The notes beneath the pieces were generated by a model. The model made no database searches. It was not told the origin of the DNA and saw nothing but the letters and a program-made list of their open reading frames with translations. A DNA stretch of 64,000 nucleotides from Candidatus Kurthia intestinigallinarum (GTDB lineage Bacteria; Bacillota; Bacilli; Bacillales_A; Planococcaceae). Position numbers and translations under genes: made by a program. Shown in pieces: positions 42,473 through 51,606 of this stretch. How positions within the stretch are numbered: position 1 is the first letter of the stretch; every line of letters starts with the position of its first letter. The stretch spans positions 1-64,000 of the forward strand of contig NZ_JTFC01000026.1 in assembly GCF_003991225.1 (NCBI RefSeq), in the 5' to 3' direction.

Positions 42473-42500
42473 TTGAAATAATTGAAGATTATGGTAAAGT
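42473..42500 (+). promoter_or_regulatory. phaRC promoter
   Basis: -35 TTGAAA (42473-42478) and extended -10 TGGTAAAGT (TAAAGT 42495-42500), 16-base spacer, 42 bases before the phaR start. Confidence 0.55.
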
Positions 42501-42541
42501 GAAAAATGTAAAACGATTTTATTGATAGAGGAGGAATTTAC

Positions 42542-43075
42542 GTGACGAATCAAACATTTGATGCGTTCGGTATCTGGAAAGAGATGTACGACCGTACAGA
42601 GAGCGCATTCCGCGACTCGATTCAATCAACACTTGAACAACCCGCATTCGCAGAAGGGTTAGGGCAAGTACAAAAGCAATATTTACAATATCAAGGGCTT
42701 GTGAATGGCATGACAGAATCTTATTTAAAACAAGTAAACGTCCCATCACGCGACGAAATTGCGAGCATTGCTTCACTTGTTATTAATGTAGAGTCGAAGT
42801 TAATTGATTTAGAAGATCAATTAGACGTACAAGAGGATGCACATGATAGCCACGCAAAAGAAATTAAGCAGTTAAAAACAACGGTGAACCGTCTAGATAA
42901 GAAATTAGATACGGTCATTGAGTTATTAACGAAGCAAGTAGAGGCAAAAGCAGCTGCTACGCCAACACCAACACCAAAGGCGGTGCCGCAAAAGCCTCTG
43001 ACACCAGCACCGAATGCACAAGTGAAAACAGCGGCAACACCTGCTGCAAAAAACACATCACAGACGAAAAAATAA
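42542..43075 (+). CDS. phaR: PHA synthase subunit PhaR (class IV)
   Basis: 177 residues from GTG 42542 after GAGGAGG. N-terminal FGIWKEMYDRTESAFRDSI is the PhaR signature. A coiled-coil stretch lies at about residues 85-135 (VESKLIDLEDQLDV; LKTTVNRLDKKLDTVIELL), and the tail is rich in Ala, Pro, Thr and Lys, with low complexity. PhaR forms the active class IV synthase with PhaC. In the Bacillus paradigm phaB lies between phaR and phaC; here it does not. Confidence 0.92.
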   Translation: MTNQTFDAFGIWKEMYDRTESAFRDSIQSTLEQPAFAEGLGQVQKQYLQYQGLVNGMTESYLKQVNVPSRDEIASIASLVINVESKLIDLEDQLDVQEDAHDSHAKEIKQLKTTVNRLDKKLDTVIELLTKQVEAKAAATPTPTPKAVPQKPLTPAPNAQVKTAATPAAKNTSQTKK

Positions 43076-43146
43076 TATTCCTAAACGAATGTGTTACATT
43101 TTCATCAACATAGAGCCACTCCTAGAATAAATGAAGCCATTTGGAT

Positions 43147-43172
43147 ATCCTTTACTTTTCCGCTAAAGGATA
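43147..43172 (+). other. Hairpin in the phaR-phaC gap
   Basis: ATCCTTTA and TAAAGGAT can pair around a short C-rich loop, without a T tract. It sits in the 136-base gap where phaB would stand in other Bacillales, and may set RNA stability. The rest of the gap is unremarkable. Confidence 0.4.
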
Positions 43173-43211
43173 CTGAAACATACTACTTATTTTGATATTG
43201 GAGGTTTTGTT

Positions 43212-44318
43212 GTGAGTAATGGAGTACCAACAGCGTCGTTCGAACAATGGATCGAAGCGATGAAATTACCAGAAGAAGCCGTGTTGCCACAGGATTTAGA
43301 GAAGATTAAACGTTTTACAGAGGTTGTAACAACGGAATCAGACCCGCAAGTAGGTCAAACGCCGAAAGAAGTTATTTGGACAAAAAATAAGTCAAAATTA
43401 TACCATTATGCACCACATGCGAAAAAGACGAATAAAGTGCCAATTTTATTCATCTACGCATTAATTAATCGCTCATATATTTTAGATTTATACCCAGGAA
43501 ATAGCTTAATTGAGTACTTAGTAAACGATGGCCATGATGTGTACTTACTTGATTGGGGTACAGCCGGTCACGAGGATCGTCATATGAAAATTGACGATTA
43601 TATCGTAGACTACATCCCACGCGCAGCGAAAAAAGTATTAAAAGATTCAGGCGCAAAGGAACTAACAATTTATGGGTACTGCATGGGCGGTACGATGTCG
43701 ACGATTTTCACATCGCTTTATAATGACATTTTACCGATTAAAAATCTTGTTTTAATGACGTCACCAACAGACTTTGAAGACGCTGGTCTTTATACGAACT
43801 GGTTAAACAAAGACACATTCCAATTAGATAAAATGGTTGATACACTTGGGAATATTCCATTTGAAATGATTGACTATGGAAATCGCTTATTAAGCCCAAT
43901 CTCTAACTCGCTTGGCACATATGTTGGTCTTGCAAGTCGTATCGAAAACGACAATGCCGTGTTAACGTGGAAGCTTATGCAAAAATGGTTAAACGATGGC
44001 GTACCATTCCCAGGGGAAGCTTATCGTCAGTGGATTCGCGACTTCTATCAAGAAAATAAACTCGTTAAAGGTGAACTAGCCGTTCGCGGTCAAGAAGTGA
44101 AGCTTTCAAATATTAAGGCGAACTTATTAAACATCTGCGCAACACGCGATAATATCGTACAGCCAGAGCAAATTAAGGCGCTAAACAAACAAGTTTCAAG
44201 TAAAGTAAACACACTTCACGAAGTACCAACAGGTCACGTGTCGGTATGTACAGGCCGCTATGCGCAGAAAGAGATTTATCCTTTCGTTAGCAAATGGCTA
44301 AAAGATCACTCGAAATAA
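43212..44318 (+). CDS. phaC: Class IV polyhydroxyalkanoate synthase PhaC
   Basis: 368 residues from GTG 43212 after GGAGG. Alpha/beta-hydrolase fold polymerising (R)-3-hydroxyacyl-CoA. The lipase-like box GYCMGG has the nucleophile Cys157, with Asp313 in ATRDNIVQP and His342 in PTGHVSVCTG. The length and the companion phaR place it in class IV. It acts at the granule surface with PhaR and PhaP. No phaA or phaB is in the cluster, so monomer supply must come from elsewhere. Confidence 0.95.
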   Translation: MSNGVPTASFEQWIEAMKLPEEAVLPQDLEKIKRFTEVVTTESDPQVGQTPKEVIWTKNKSKLYHYAPHAKKTNKVPILFIYALINRSYILDLYPGNSLIEYLVNDGHDVYLLDWGTAGHEDRHMKIDDYIVDYIPRAAKKVLKDSGAKELTIYGYCMGGTMSTIFTSLYNDILPIKNLVLMTSPTDFEDAGLYTNWLNKDTFQLDKMVDTLGNIPFEMIDYGNRLLSPISNSLGTYVGLASRIENDNAVLTWKLMQKWLNDGVPFPGEAYRQWIRDFYQENKLVKGELAVRGQEVKLSNIKANLLNICATRDNIVQPEQIKALNKQVSSKVNTLHEVPTGHVSVCTGRYAQKEIYPFVSKWLKDHSK

Positions 44319-44320
44319 TC

Positions 44321-44360
44321 AAAAAACGCCTCCATCACTGCGATGATGTAGGCGTTTTTT
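44321..44360. terminator. Bidirectional terminator phaC / dctB
   Basis: 17-base arms AAAAAACGCCTCCATCA and TGATGTAGGCGTTTTTT with one mismatch. It overlaps the end of the convergent dctB gene. Confidence 0.85.
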
Positions 44361-45393
44361 GATGCAATTGTCGCTCGATTGCATCAAGGATGTCTCGATA
44401 GTCCTTTTGCTGAAATTCATGATAGAGTGGCTGTAATGTACGCTTCCAGCGAGCTTTTTCATGCGTGCTCAATGTGTAAAAATGCGTCCCATATGCTTTC
44501 ATACGCTGTTCATCATCCATATTCATTTTGCGCGCTATTTTTTCATTCCAGGCGCTCGCTTCCTGCATTGATAGCGTAATAATGCCTTTTGATTCAGTTG
44601 ACAGGCTATCCCAAAAGCGTTGATTCATCAATACACCGTAGCCTAAAATGCCATGGTTAGAGCGGGTAATATACGGCTCTTCCTTATAAAAGCTTTTGGA
44701 GTAAATATTCGATAATGTATTTTCCTGGACATCAATGGCCTCCTTAGAGATCACGCTATTGACCTCATCAAATGATACCGCCTGTGGTGTAGCACCAAGT
44801 AGCTTTGCCTGCATTGCAAGCACGTTGCTCGCCATGGTCCGCATTCGTTTGCTTTTAAAATCCGCTAATGTCTGAACAGGTGCGTCTTTTGCGATCATTT
44901 GCTTAAAGCCATTTTGCCAAAAGCCTAGTCCATGAATGCCTTGTTTCTCTAGCGCTTGACGCAATGTATCACCGACCTCGCTGCTTAAAACACGTGTAAC
45001 ATCTGTTTCATTCTCAAATAAAAACGGCAAATCAAGCACGCCCCATTCAGGCACATCGTTCGAAATTTTTGAATAGGTCGGCGCAATCATTTGCACATCA
45101 TTATGCTGTAGGGCCGTCATTTCATTTTCGTCATTATATAGCATGCCATTTGGATAAAGCTCGACATGTATTTGTCCGCCAGATTTTTCCTCGACAAGTT
45201 CTTTAAAATAAAGTGCAGTGCGTCCCTTTGGTGTATTTTCAGCAACGACATGACTAAAATGAATCGTGATTTGCTCATCAAGTCCTTGCTGCTCGCTATC
45301 TCTATAGGTCGTTTGTTTTGAGAGATTCGGAATCGTAAAAATGCTGATAACGAGTAATAAAATAAGTACTGCTGATAAAATATATGTGCGCAT
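44335..45393 (-). CDS. dctB: C4-dicarboxylate-binding protein DctB (TRAP DctP-like fold)
   Basis: 352 residues. An uncleaved-looking hydrophobic N-terminal anchor (residues 5-25) is followed by a DctP-type binding domain: FSHVVAENTPKGRTALYFKE, ELYPNGMLYNDENEM, GFWQNGFKQ and the TRAP signature Arg region KRMRTM. In B. subtilis DctB (YdbE) is such a protein that works with the DctS/DctR sensor pair rather than with a TRAP transporter. Here too the neighbours are dctS and dctR (divergent), with no TRAP membrane genes. CAGGAGGC precedes the ATG. Confidence 0.85.
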   Translation of the reverse strand: MRTYILSAVLILLLVISIFTIPNLSKQTTYRDSEQQGLDEQITIHFSHVVAENTPKGRTALYFKELVEEKSGGQIHVELYPNGMLYNDENEMTALQHNDVQMIAPTYSKISNDVPEWGVLDLPFLFENETDVTRVLSSEVGDTLRQALEKQGIHGLGFWQNGFKQMIAKDAPVQTLADFKSKRMRTMASNVLAMQAKLLGATPQAVSFDEVNSVISKEAIDVQENTLSNIYSKSFYKEEPYITRSNHGILGYGVLMNQRFWDSLSTESKGIITLSMQEASAWNEKIARKMNMDDEQRMKAYGTHFYTLSTHEKARWKRTLQPLYHEFQQKDYRDILDAIERQLHQKTPTSSQ

Positions 45394-45473
45394 CGCTTGC
45401 CTCCTGTTATACAGCCCTTATTTTACCATAGGAAACATGCTAAAATAGAGGCATTTAAGGGAGGCAATCACGA

Positions 45474-47072
45474 ATGACTGATAAACGTGTATCCATGACG
45501 GGGAAAATTACCGCCTTAACCTTTTTTATTATCGTTTTTTCTTTTTTAATTTCAGGCCTTTTTATTATTAGTAATATTTTGAACTCTGAAGAGGAACGGA
45601 TAACGGAGCAGGCGATGCTTGTGGCACAAACGGTTGGGAAACTACCTGAATTGCCAACGGTTTTAGAAAATGATGCCTTAACGAATCAGCAAAAGGCAAC
45701 GAAACTCAAAAAAACGATACGTGATGTACGGACGACCAATAAGGCCGACTATATTGTCGTATTGACGATGGACGGGGTGCGTTTAAGCCACCCAAAGGAA
45801 TCCCTTGTTGGTTTACGCTCGCAGTCCAATGACATAGAGGATGCCTTTACCGAGCATTATTACTCAACGACCGCAAAGGGAGACTTAGGGACCGTCGCAC
45901 GTGCCTTTGTGCCAGTGATGAATACTATGCATGAGCAAGTAGGGGTGGTACTTGTTGGTTATAAACTACCAACATTTTTGGATATCGTCCATAATTTACG
46001 CGATGAGATTTTAGTTGCGACATGCTTATCGCTCTTATTTGGCGCATGGGGAGCGTTTTTACTAAGCCGTAGCATGAAGCGGGATTTACTCGATTATGAG
46101 CCGCACGAAATTGCGAAGCTCTATATTGAGCGTTCGGAAACTTTTAATGCGATGCATGAAGGGGTCATTGCGATTGATAATCATTTTATCGTGACGATTT
46201 TTAATACGAAAGCGAAGCAAATTTTAGGTGTCGATGAAGGGGATTTGATTGGGCAAAACATTTATGATATTTTGCCGGATTCGCGCTTGCCGGAGATTTT
46301 AGATTTTAATCAACCGATTTACAATAAGGAATTACTCATTAATCAGCATACCATTTTATCGAATCGTGTACCGATTGAAGTAGAAGGGGAGACAGTAGGG
46401 GCGATTGCTATTTTCCAAGATCGTACAGAGGTGAAAAAGCTTGCGGAGGAGCTGACGGGCGTAAAGGAATTTGTGCAGGCGCTACGTATTCAAAATCATG
46501 AACATAAAAATAAAATGCATACCGTAGCGGGACTCATGCAACTCGGCAATTACCGAGCTGCGTTGCAGTATATTCAAGGTGCCAAAAAAGAGCAAGACCA
46601 GCTACAGGATTTTTTGCATGAGCGCATTCAAAATCAAAATTTAGCTGGCTTATTATTAAGTAAGGTCAATCACGGCAAGGAGCTCGGCATTCTAGTCGAG
46701 ATTGATGCACAGAGCTCGCTTGATTATTTACCGAAGGCGCTTGATTTTCATGATTTTGTCGTATTGCTCGGTAATTTAATCGAAAATAGCTTTGATGCAC
46801 TACAATTAGCGGCACATGACGATAAAAAGTTATTCATCAGCATTGACCAAAACGATCAAGTAATGACGATTTTGGTCGAGGATAATGGTATTGGTATGAG
46901 CGAGGAACAAATAGCGCGTATATTCGATAATGGCTTTACGACGAAACATTCCAAAAATCATGGGATTGGGTTATATTTAATTCAAGATATTATTCAAAAG
47001 GCACAGGGAACAATTGATGTGGAAAGTACACCAAACGCCGGTACAAGTATTGTCGTGACGTTTGAGATGTAG
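45474..47072 (+). CDS. dctS: C4-dicarboxylate sensor kinase DctS
   Basis: 532-residue CitA/DcuS-type kinase. A first membrane helix (about residues 12-32) is followed by an extracellular Cache/PDC sensor (about 35-170), a second helix (about 180-195), a PAS domain (about 220-320), and a phospho-acceptor in NHEHKNKMHTVAGLMQLG (His about residue 345). The HATPase domain has NLIENSFDAL and VEDNGIGMS. It probably senses dicarboxylates together with DctB and phosphorylates DctR. GGGAGG is 9 bases before ATG. Confidence 0.9.
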   Translation: MTDKRVSMTGKITALTFFIIVFSFLISGLFIISNILNSEEERITEQAMLVAQTVGKLPELPTVLENDALTNQQKATKLKKTIRDVRTTNKADYIVVLTMDGVRLSHPKESLVGLRSQSNDIEDAFTEHYYSTTAKGDLGTVARAFVPVMNTMHEQVGVVLVGYKLPTFLDIVHNLRDEILVATCLSLLFGAWGAFLLSRSMKRDLLDYEPHEIAKLYIERSETFNAMHEGVIAIDNHFIVTIFNTKAKQILGVDEGDLIGQNIYDILPDSRLPEILDFNQPIYNKELLINQHTILSNRVPIEVEGETVGAIAIFQDRTEVKKLAEELTGVKEFVQALRIQNHEHKNKMHTVAGLMQLGNYRAALQYIQGAKKEQDQLQDFLHERIQNQNLAGLLLSKVNHGKELGILVEIDAQSSLDYLPKALDFHDFVVLLGNLIENSFDALQLAAHDDKKLFISIDQNDQVMTILVEDNGIGMSEEQIARIFDNGFTTKHSKNHGIGLYLIQDIIQKAQGTIDVESTPNAGTSIVVTFEM

Positions 47073-47081
47073 GGGGTAGCA

Positions 47082-47753
47082 ATGTTACGCGTATTATTAG
47101 TAGAAGATGATCCAATGGTTCGTCAAGTAAATCAACAATTTATTGAGAATGTGAAGGGCTTTCAAGTAATTGATACCGCACATGATGGGATCGAAGGGGT
47201 AGAGAAGGCAGCAATGTTAAAGCCAGACCTTGTTTTTATGGATGTGTATATGCCTAGACAAGACGGGGTAGAGAGCTTACGACAAATTCGGGCACGTGAA
47301 CTTCCGGTTGATGTGATAACCGTGACGGCTGCTAATGACCGCGAAACCATCGAAAAGCTTGTGCATCTAGGCGTCTTTGATTATATTATGAAGCCTTTTT
47401 CATTTGAACGGATGAAGGAAGCGCTTGAAAATTATGCGCGCTATAAGCAAAAGTTTACTGCGAAGGATGCCTTATCCCAGCAGGAGCTTGATGCATTATT
47501 ACATAAAACACAAGATGCAGCGCTATCTAAGGAACTTCCAAAAGGCTTGAATAAGGCAACACTTGATAAGATTGTTACTTATATCGGCACGCAGCAAGCA
47601 GCCATTTCAGCAGAGGAAGTGGCGCATGGTGTTGGGCTCGCACGGGTAACCGCACGTCGTTATTTAGATTTTTTAGAAAAGCAAAAGCGTGTAGTCATTG
47701 AGATTCAGTATGGCGGGATTGGACGGCCAGTGAATCAATATCGTTTATTATAG
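47082..47753 (+). CDS. dctR: Response regulator DctR
   Basis: 223 residues. The receiver domain has acidic pair EDD (8-10), phospho-Asp in VFMDVYMP, the Thr/Ala switch in VTAAND, and Lys in IMKPF. It is followed by a linker and a C-terminal HTH typical of the CitB/DcuR group (ISAEEVAHGVGLARVTARRY). It is expected to activate the dicarboxylate transporter gene, most likely dctA at 39.9 kb. It lies 9 bases after dctS. Confidence 0.9.
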   Translation: MLRVLLVEDDPMVRQVNQQFIENVKGFQVIDTAHDGIEGVEKAAMLKPDLVFMDVYMPRQDGVESLRQIRARELPVDVITVTAANDRETIEKLVHLGVFDYIMKPFSFERMKEALENYARYKQKFTAKDALSQQELDALLHKTQDAALSKELPKGLNKATLDKIVTYIGTQQAAISAEEVAHGVGLARVTARRYLDFLEKQKRVVIEIQYGGIGRPVNQYRLL

Positions 47754-47763
47754 GAGGGTATGC

Positions 47764-48105
47764 ATGCATGATACGATTTTAGCGTTAGAGCTTGCCTTAT
47801 TGAAGCCGGAAGTACGCCGTTCAAGCAAGGCTTTACGTTTGTTTTTGGCAGATGATTTTTTTGAAATTGGTAGCTCAGGGAAGGTATTGTATCAGCAGGA
47901 ACAAATAGAAGAAATAGTGCTTGGTGATGTCTGTATGACAATCGATAATTTTCACATAAAGCTGCTATCGGAGGACATTATACTTGCGACGTATCGCGTG
48001 TATAATGCGGTAAATGCACAGCATTCTTTACGAAGTTCGATTTGGAAGCGGGTAGATGGCCAGTGGAAAATGCATTTTCATCAAGGAACTCTTACGAATG
48101 CCTAG
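47764..48105 (+). CDS. DUF4440/NTF2-like protein
   Basis: 113 residues with the cystatin-like half-barrel pattern: LELALLKPEVRRSSKALRLFLADDFFEIGSSG, and LATYRVYN...RSSIWKRVDGQWKMHFHQGT. This is the SnoaL/DUF4440 type, common in Bacillus as small proteins of unknown role. TAGGAGGG lies 4-5 bases before ATG 47764. It is 10 bases after dctR, probably co-transcribed. Confidence 0.8.
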   Translation: MHDTILALELALLKPEVRRSSKALRLFLADDFFEIGSSGKVLYQQEQIEEIVLGDVCMTIDNFHIKLLSEDIILATYRVYNAVNAQHSLRSSIWKRVDGQWKMHFHQGTLTNA

Positions 48106-48213
48106 TCACTTTAAAATAGTATTTTTTTGATGTACTTTACGCAAAAGTACGGGTTTTTAATTTACTTAACGCAAAAAAATATCATTTTGACGAAAGGAGA
48201 TGTCTTTGTCGTT

Positions 48214-48725
48214 ATGCGCATCCGTCGGAAGGAACATTTGGAGCCAAGTGTGTATACGTTTCATATAGAAGCTGATAATGGGAAACTTTTATATACGGCG
48301 AAAAAGAGAACGGTCCTTTGGAAACGCCTCATTAATCATACATTTCAGTCGTTATTAAATGAGACGTATATGCTGTTTAAAGGAAAAACCTCGCCTTTTC
48401 CTTTAAACAGGAGAAGCAGCAGGTATGGATTAATGATAAGAAAATTGTGTATACAAAGAAAAACGGCGATAAGCATTTTTCTTGGCGATCAGGAGAGGAC
48501 ACGTATGAGTTTTTTTCAGGGTATCAGACGCTTGTTTATGTGAAGCATCAAGATGTCGTGCAGGAGCTACCATTTAGACGGATAGGTGAGTGGATTTCTA
48601 TTGCGGATATTGTGATTGACGGAGCGGAGTATGATGACCTCGTGTGCATTTGCCTGCTATATATCAATGCCTTTTTTCAGCAAAATATTGGTGGGGAACT
48701 GTATACGAAGCCGTGGTACGAATAA
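48214..48725 (+). pseudogene. Frameshifted gene, possibly tubby-C-terminal-like
   Basis: Two frames together make one protein. Frame A from ATG 48214 reads EPSVYTFHIEADNGKLLYTA up to LNETYMLFKGKTS. Frame B then continues with SFKQEKQQVWINDKKIVYTK, on to GDKHFSW and the C-terminus ELYTKPWYE. The switch falls at 48373-48407, in a perfect 13-base-arm palindrome (GTTTAAAGGAAAA and its complement). One or two bases lost or gained there would restore a protein of about 170 residues. The beta-rich style suggests a tubby-like/LURP-one-like fold, but I am not sure. Confidence 0.65.
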
Positions 48726-48761
48726 AAAAAGCGTCTCGAATTAATTCGAGACGCTTTTTTT
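48724..48761. terminator. Bidirectional terminator
   Basis: Perfect palindromic arms AAAAAAAGCGTCTCGAATT / AATTCGAGACGCTTTTTTT between the broken gene and the convergent MBL gene. Confidence 0.85.
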
Positions 48762-48762
48762 A

Positions 48763-49497
48763 TTAAACATGAATCCACTGGTGCTGGCGTGCAAGGCGAA
48801 TTGGTGATTTTTTAATCAGTTCATAAAAATCTTCTATATTATCATCATAATGCATCGCGACGATATAATGCTGCACTTCGCGTGGATAATAAGCAATTAC
48901 TTCCTCAAATGTACTATGAGCACCATTTTTTGTGAAACTGATATCTTGTAAAATTAGACGTGTATTACGTGTAACAACCGATTTAAATGGACTATGCATC
49001 AAATTTTTAATATCAGAGCTATATAAAATTTGTGTACCGTCTGGCTGTGTAATGCGTGCGCCTGTGCTCAGCATATTTTTAATATGTAGGCCAGTCGTCG
49101 GTAATAATTCAATCGTAAATCCATTTACTTGATATGGTGTACGACCATCCAATAAAATAAATTCACAAAATTCCTCGATTTGTTGAAGCCCTAAACCAGG
49201 TGCTAGTACGGATAACACATCTTCATACATATCGCGAAGTATGTAGACTTTCGTCGTCAAATTTTCTTTGAGACGATGTGTAATGAGCTCCTCAAGACCA
49301 CCAATATGGTCAAAATGACAATGTGAGATAAAAACATTGTGTAAATCAGCATATGGGATGCCAGCTTCCTTTAACGAAAAACGTAGGGATGTACCACAAT
49401 CAACAAGAAAGGCTTCACCATCAAAATCAAATAAGAAATTGTTGTGGTAAAAACGTTTCGTAAAGGCGTTCCCAACACCAAGGGGGAAAATCTTCAT
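48763..49497 (-). CDS. MBL-fold metal hydrolase (ribonuclease Z-like group)
   Basis: 244 residues. GVGNAFTKRFYHNNFLFD and LVDCGTS open the fold; metal ligands lie in FISHCHFDHIGG (about residues 57-68), LPTTGLH, YSSDIKN and VAMHYDD. The compact arrangement fits the cyclic-nucleotide phosphodiesterase/RNase Z-like branch. Substrate unknown. Monocistronic; the ribosome site is weak (AAGATGA-type, close to the ATG), so the start is less certain. Confidence 0.82.
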   Translation of the reverse strand: MKIFPLGVGNAFTKRFYHNNFLFDFDGEAFLVDCGTSLRFSLKEAGIPYADLHNVFISHCHFDHIGGLEELITHRLKENLTTKVYILRDMYEDVLSVLAPGLGLQQIEEFCEFILLDGRTPYQVNGFTIELLPTTGLHIKNMLSTGARITQPDGTQILYSSDIKNLMHSPFKSVVTRNTRLILQDISFTKNGAHSTFEEVIAYYPREVQHYIVAMHYDDNIEDFYELIKKSPIRLARQHQWIHV

Positions 49498-50032
<535 letters not shown>

Positions 50033-50061
50033 TTGACGTTATAAATAATCATTGTTATTAT
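50033..50061 (+). promoter_or_regulatory. Promoter of the guanine riboswitch leader
   Basis: -35 TTGACG (50033-50038) and -10 TATTAT (50056-50061), 17-base spacer; transcription should begin just ahead of the aptamer. Confidence 0.65.
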
Positions 50062-50089
50062 TTCTCTATTGTTTTTAAAAGAGAATAAC

Positions 50090-50228
50090 CCTTGTATAAT
50101 TTCAAGAATATGGCTTGAAAGTTTCTACCAGCTACCAATAATAGCTTGTCTACAAGGAATGGGATACTGTAATACGTTTATTTCATTTTGTAGAGAAACT
50201 TTGACTATGCCATAGTCAAAGTTTTTTT
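50090..50228 (+). promoter_or_regulatory. Guanine/hypoxanthine riboswitch
   Basis: P1 CCTTGTA/TACAAGG (50090-50096 with 50151-50157), J1/2 TAAT, P2 TTCAAG/CTTGAA with AATATGG loop, J2/3 GTTTCTACC, P3 AGCTA/TAGCT. J3/1 reads GTCTA, with C at the purine-pairing position, so it should bind guanine or hypoxanthine rather than adenine; the base before it is T, where A is usual. The expression platform is a terminator AAACTTTGACTATG/CATAGTCAAAGTTT (50196-50224) with T7. Ligand shuts off pbuG. Confidence 0.9.
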
Positions 50229-50298
50229 GTTTTTCCAAGAAAATAAATCGTTTATCGCATCCTATTCATCTTTAATCTGGCAAACAGGAGCTTAACAC

Positions 50299-51594
50299 AT
50301 GAAAAACTTTTTTAAATTTGCTGAACGCGGGACTTCTTACAAGCAGGAATCACTTGCCGGGATTACGACTTTCTTATCGATTGCGTACATTCTTGTCGTG
50401 AACCCGATTATCCTTAGCCAATCAGGCATGGACCAAGGTGCGGTATTCACAGCTACAGCATTAACCGCAATTATTGGTACCCTTTTAATGGGGATTTTAG
50501 CCAACTTCCCTATCGCCATTGCCCCAAGTATGGGCTTAAATTCATTCTTTACATTCTCGGTTTGTATCGGGATGGGCATTGACTGGCAAGTGACGTTAAC
50601 AGGCGTCTTTATCGCCGGTATTATCTTTATGATCTTAAGCTTATTAAAAATCCGTGAAAAAATTATTAACATTATTCCATTGAATTTAAAATATGCGATT
50701 GCATCTGGTATTGGTTTCTTCATTACATTTATCGGTTTGAAAAATGGTGGTATTATTGTCGGAAATGAAGCAACTTTCGTTTCAATCGGTGACTTAACAT
50801 CACCTATGACGATTTTAGCGATTGTTGGCCTAGTATTAACGGTTATTATGTTAGTACGCGGCATCAACGGTGGTATTTTCTATAGTATGGTCATCACAAC
50901 TGTTCTTGGTATGATCTTTGGTTTAATCGACGTACCAAAATCAGTCATTGGCAGCATTCCTAGCTTAGAGCCAACATTTGGTGTTGTCTTTAACCACATG
51001 GACGAAATCTTTACTGTGAAAGTATTAGTTGTTATCTTCACTTTCTTAATTGTCGCATTCTTCGATACAGCGGGCGCGTTAATCGGTTTAACAAGCCAAG
51101 CAGGTATGATGAAGGACAATAAAATCCCGAACATCGGGAAAGGCTTAATCGCCGACTCTGCAGCGGGTGCGATTGGTGCAGTTCTTGGTACATCAACCCC
51201 TGCAACAAGCGTTGAATCATCTGCAGGGATTGCTGTTGGTGGACGAACAGGATTTACGGCTGTTGTCATTGCGATTTGTTTTGGTATCGCGCTATTCTTC
51301 TCACCAGTCATCAGTGTGATTTCTGTAGAAGTAACATCTGCTGCATTAATTATTGTCGGTGCCTTAATGGCCATGGAAATTCGTAAAATCGAATGGACAA
51401 AACTTGAAATTGTAATTCCAGCCTTCCTAACAATCATTATGATGCCACTTACATCAAGTGTTGCAATCGGTATTGGTATGGGCTTTGTGTTATACCCAAT
51501 TTGTTTAATGGCCCAAAAACGCTTTAAAGAAATTCACCCAATTATGTATGTACTTTGTGTTCTATTCTTAGGATACTTTGCCTTTATTGTATAA
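50299..51594 (+). CDS. pbuG: Guanine/hypoxanthine permease (NCS2 family)
   Basis: 431-residue membrane protein with about 12-14 helices of the AzgA-like NCS2 branch. N-terminal FFKFAERGTSYKQESLAGIT, the NCS2 half-helix motifs APSMGLNSFF and ATSVESSAGIAVGGRTG, and FFDTAGALIGL are present. The riboswitch class directly upstream fits purine uptake. CAGGAG lies 10 bases before ATG. Monocistronic, ending in an unusual nested hairpin. Confidence 0.93.
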   Translation: MKNFFKFAERGTSYKQESLAGITTFLSIAYILVVNPIILSQSGMDQGAVFTATALTAIIGTLLMGILANFPIAIAPSMGLNSFFTFSVCIGMGIDWQVTLTGVFIAGIIFMILSLLKIREKIINIIPLNLKYAIASGIGFFITFIGLKNGGIIVGNEATFVSIGDLTSPMTILAIVGLVLTVIMLVRGINGGIFYSMVITTVLGMIFGLIDVPKSVIGSIPSLEPTFGVVFNHMDEIFTVKVLVVIFTFLIVAFFDTAGALIGLTSQAGMMKDNKIPNIGKGLIADSAAGAIGAVLGTSTPATSVESSAGIAVGGRTGFTAVVIAICFGIALFFSPVISVISVEVTSAALIIVGALMAMEIRKIEWTKLEIVIPAFLTIIMMPLTSSVAIGIGMGFVLYPICLMAQKRFKEIHPIMYVLCVLFLGYFAFIV

Positions 51595-51606
51595 TTGGTT
51601 ATGCAA

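Noticed and set aside
44335-45393. TRAP transporter of the DctPQM type
   Set aside because: No DctQ or DctM membrane genes are present; the neighbours are the sensor kinase and response regulator, which fits the sensory DctB role.
50337-51437. Long antisense frames (176 and 185 codons) opposite pbuG
   Set aside because: They are codon shadows of the permease gene; no starts with ribosome sites and repetitive low-information sequence.
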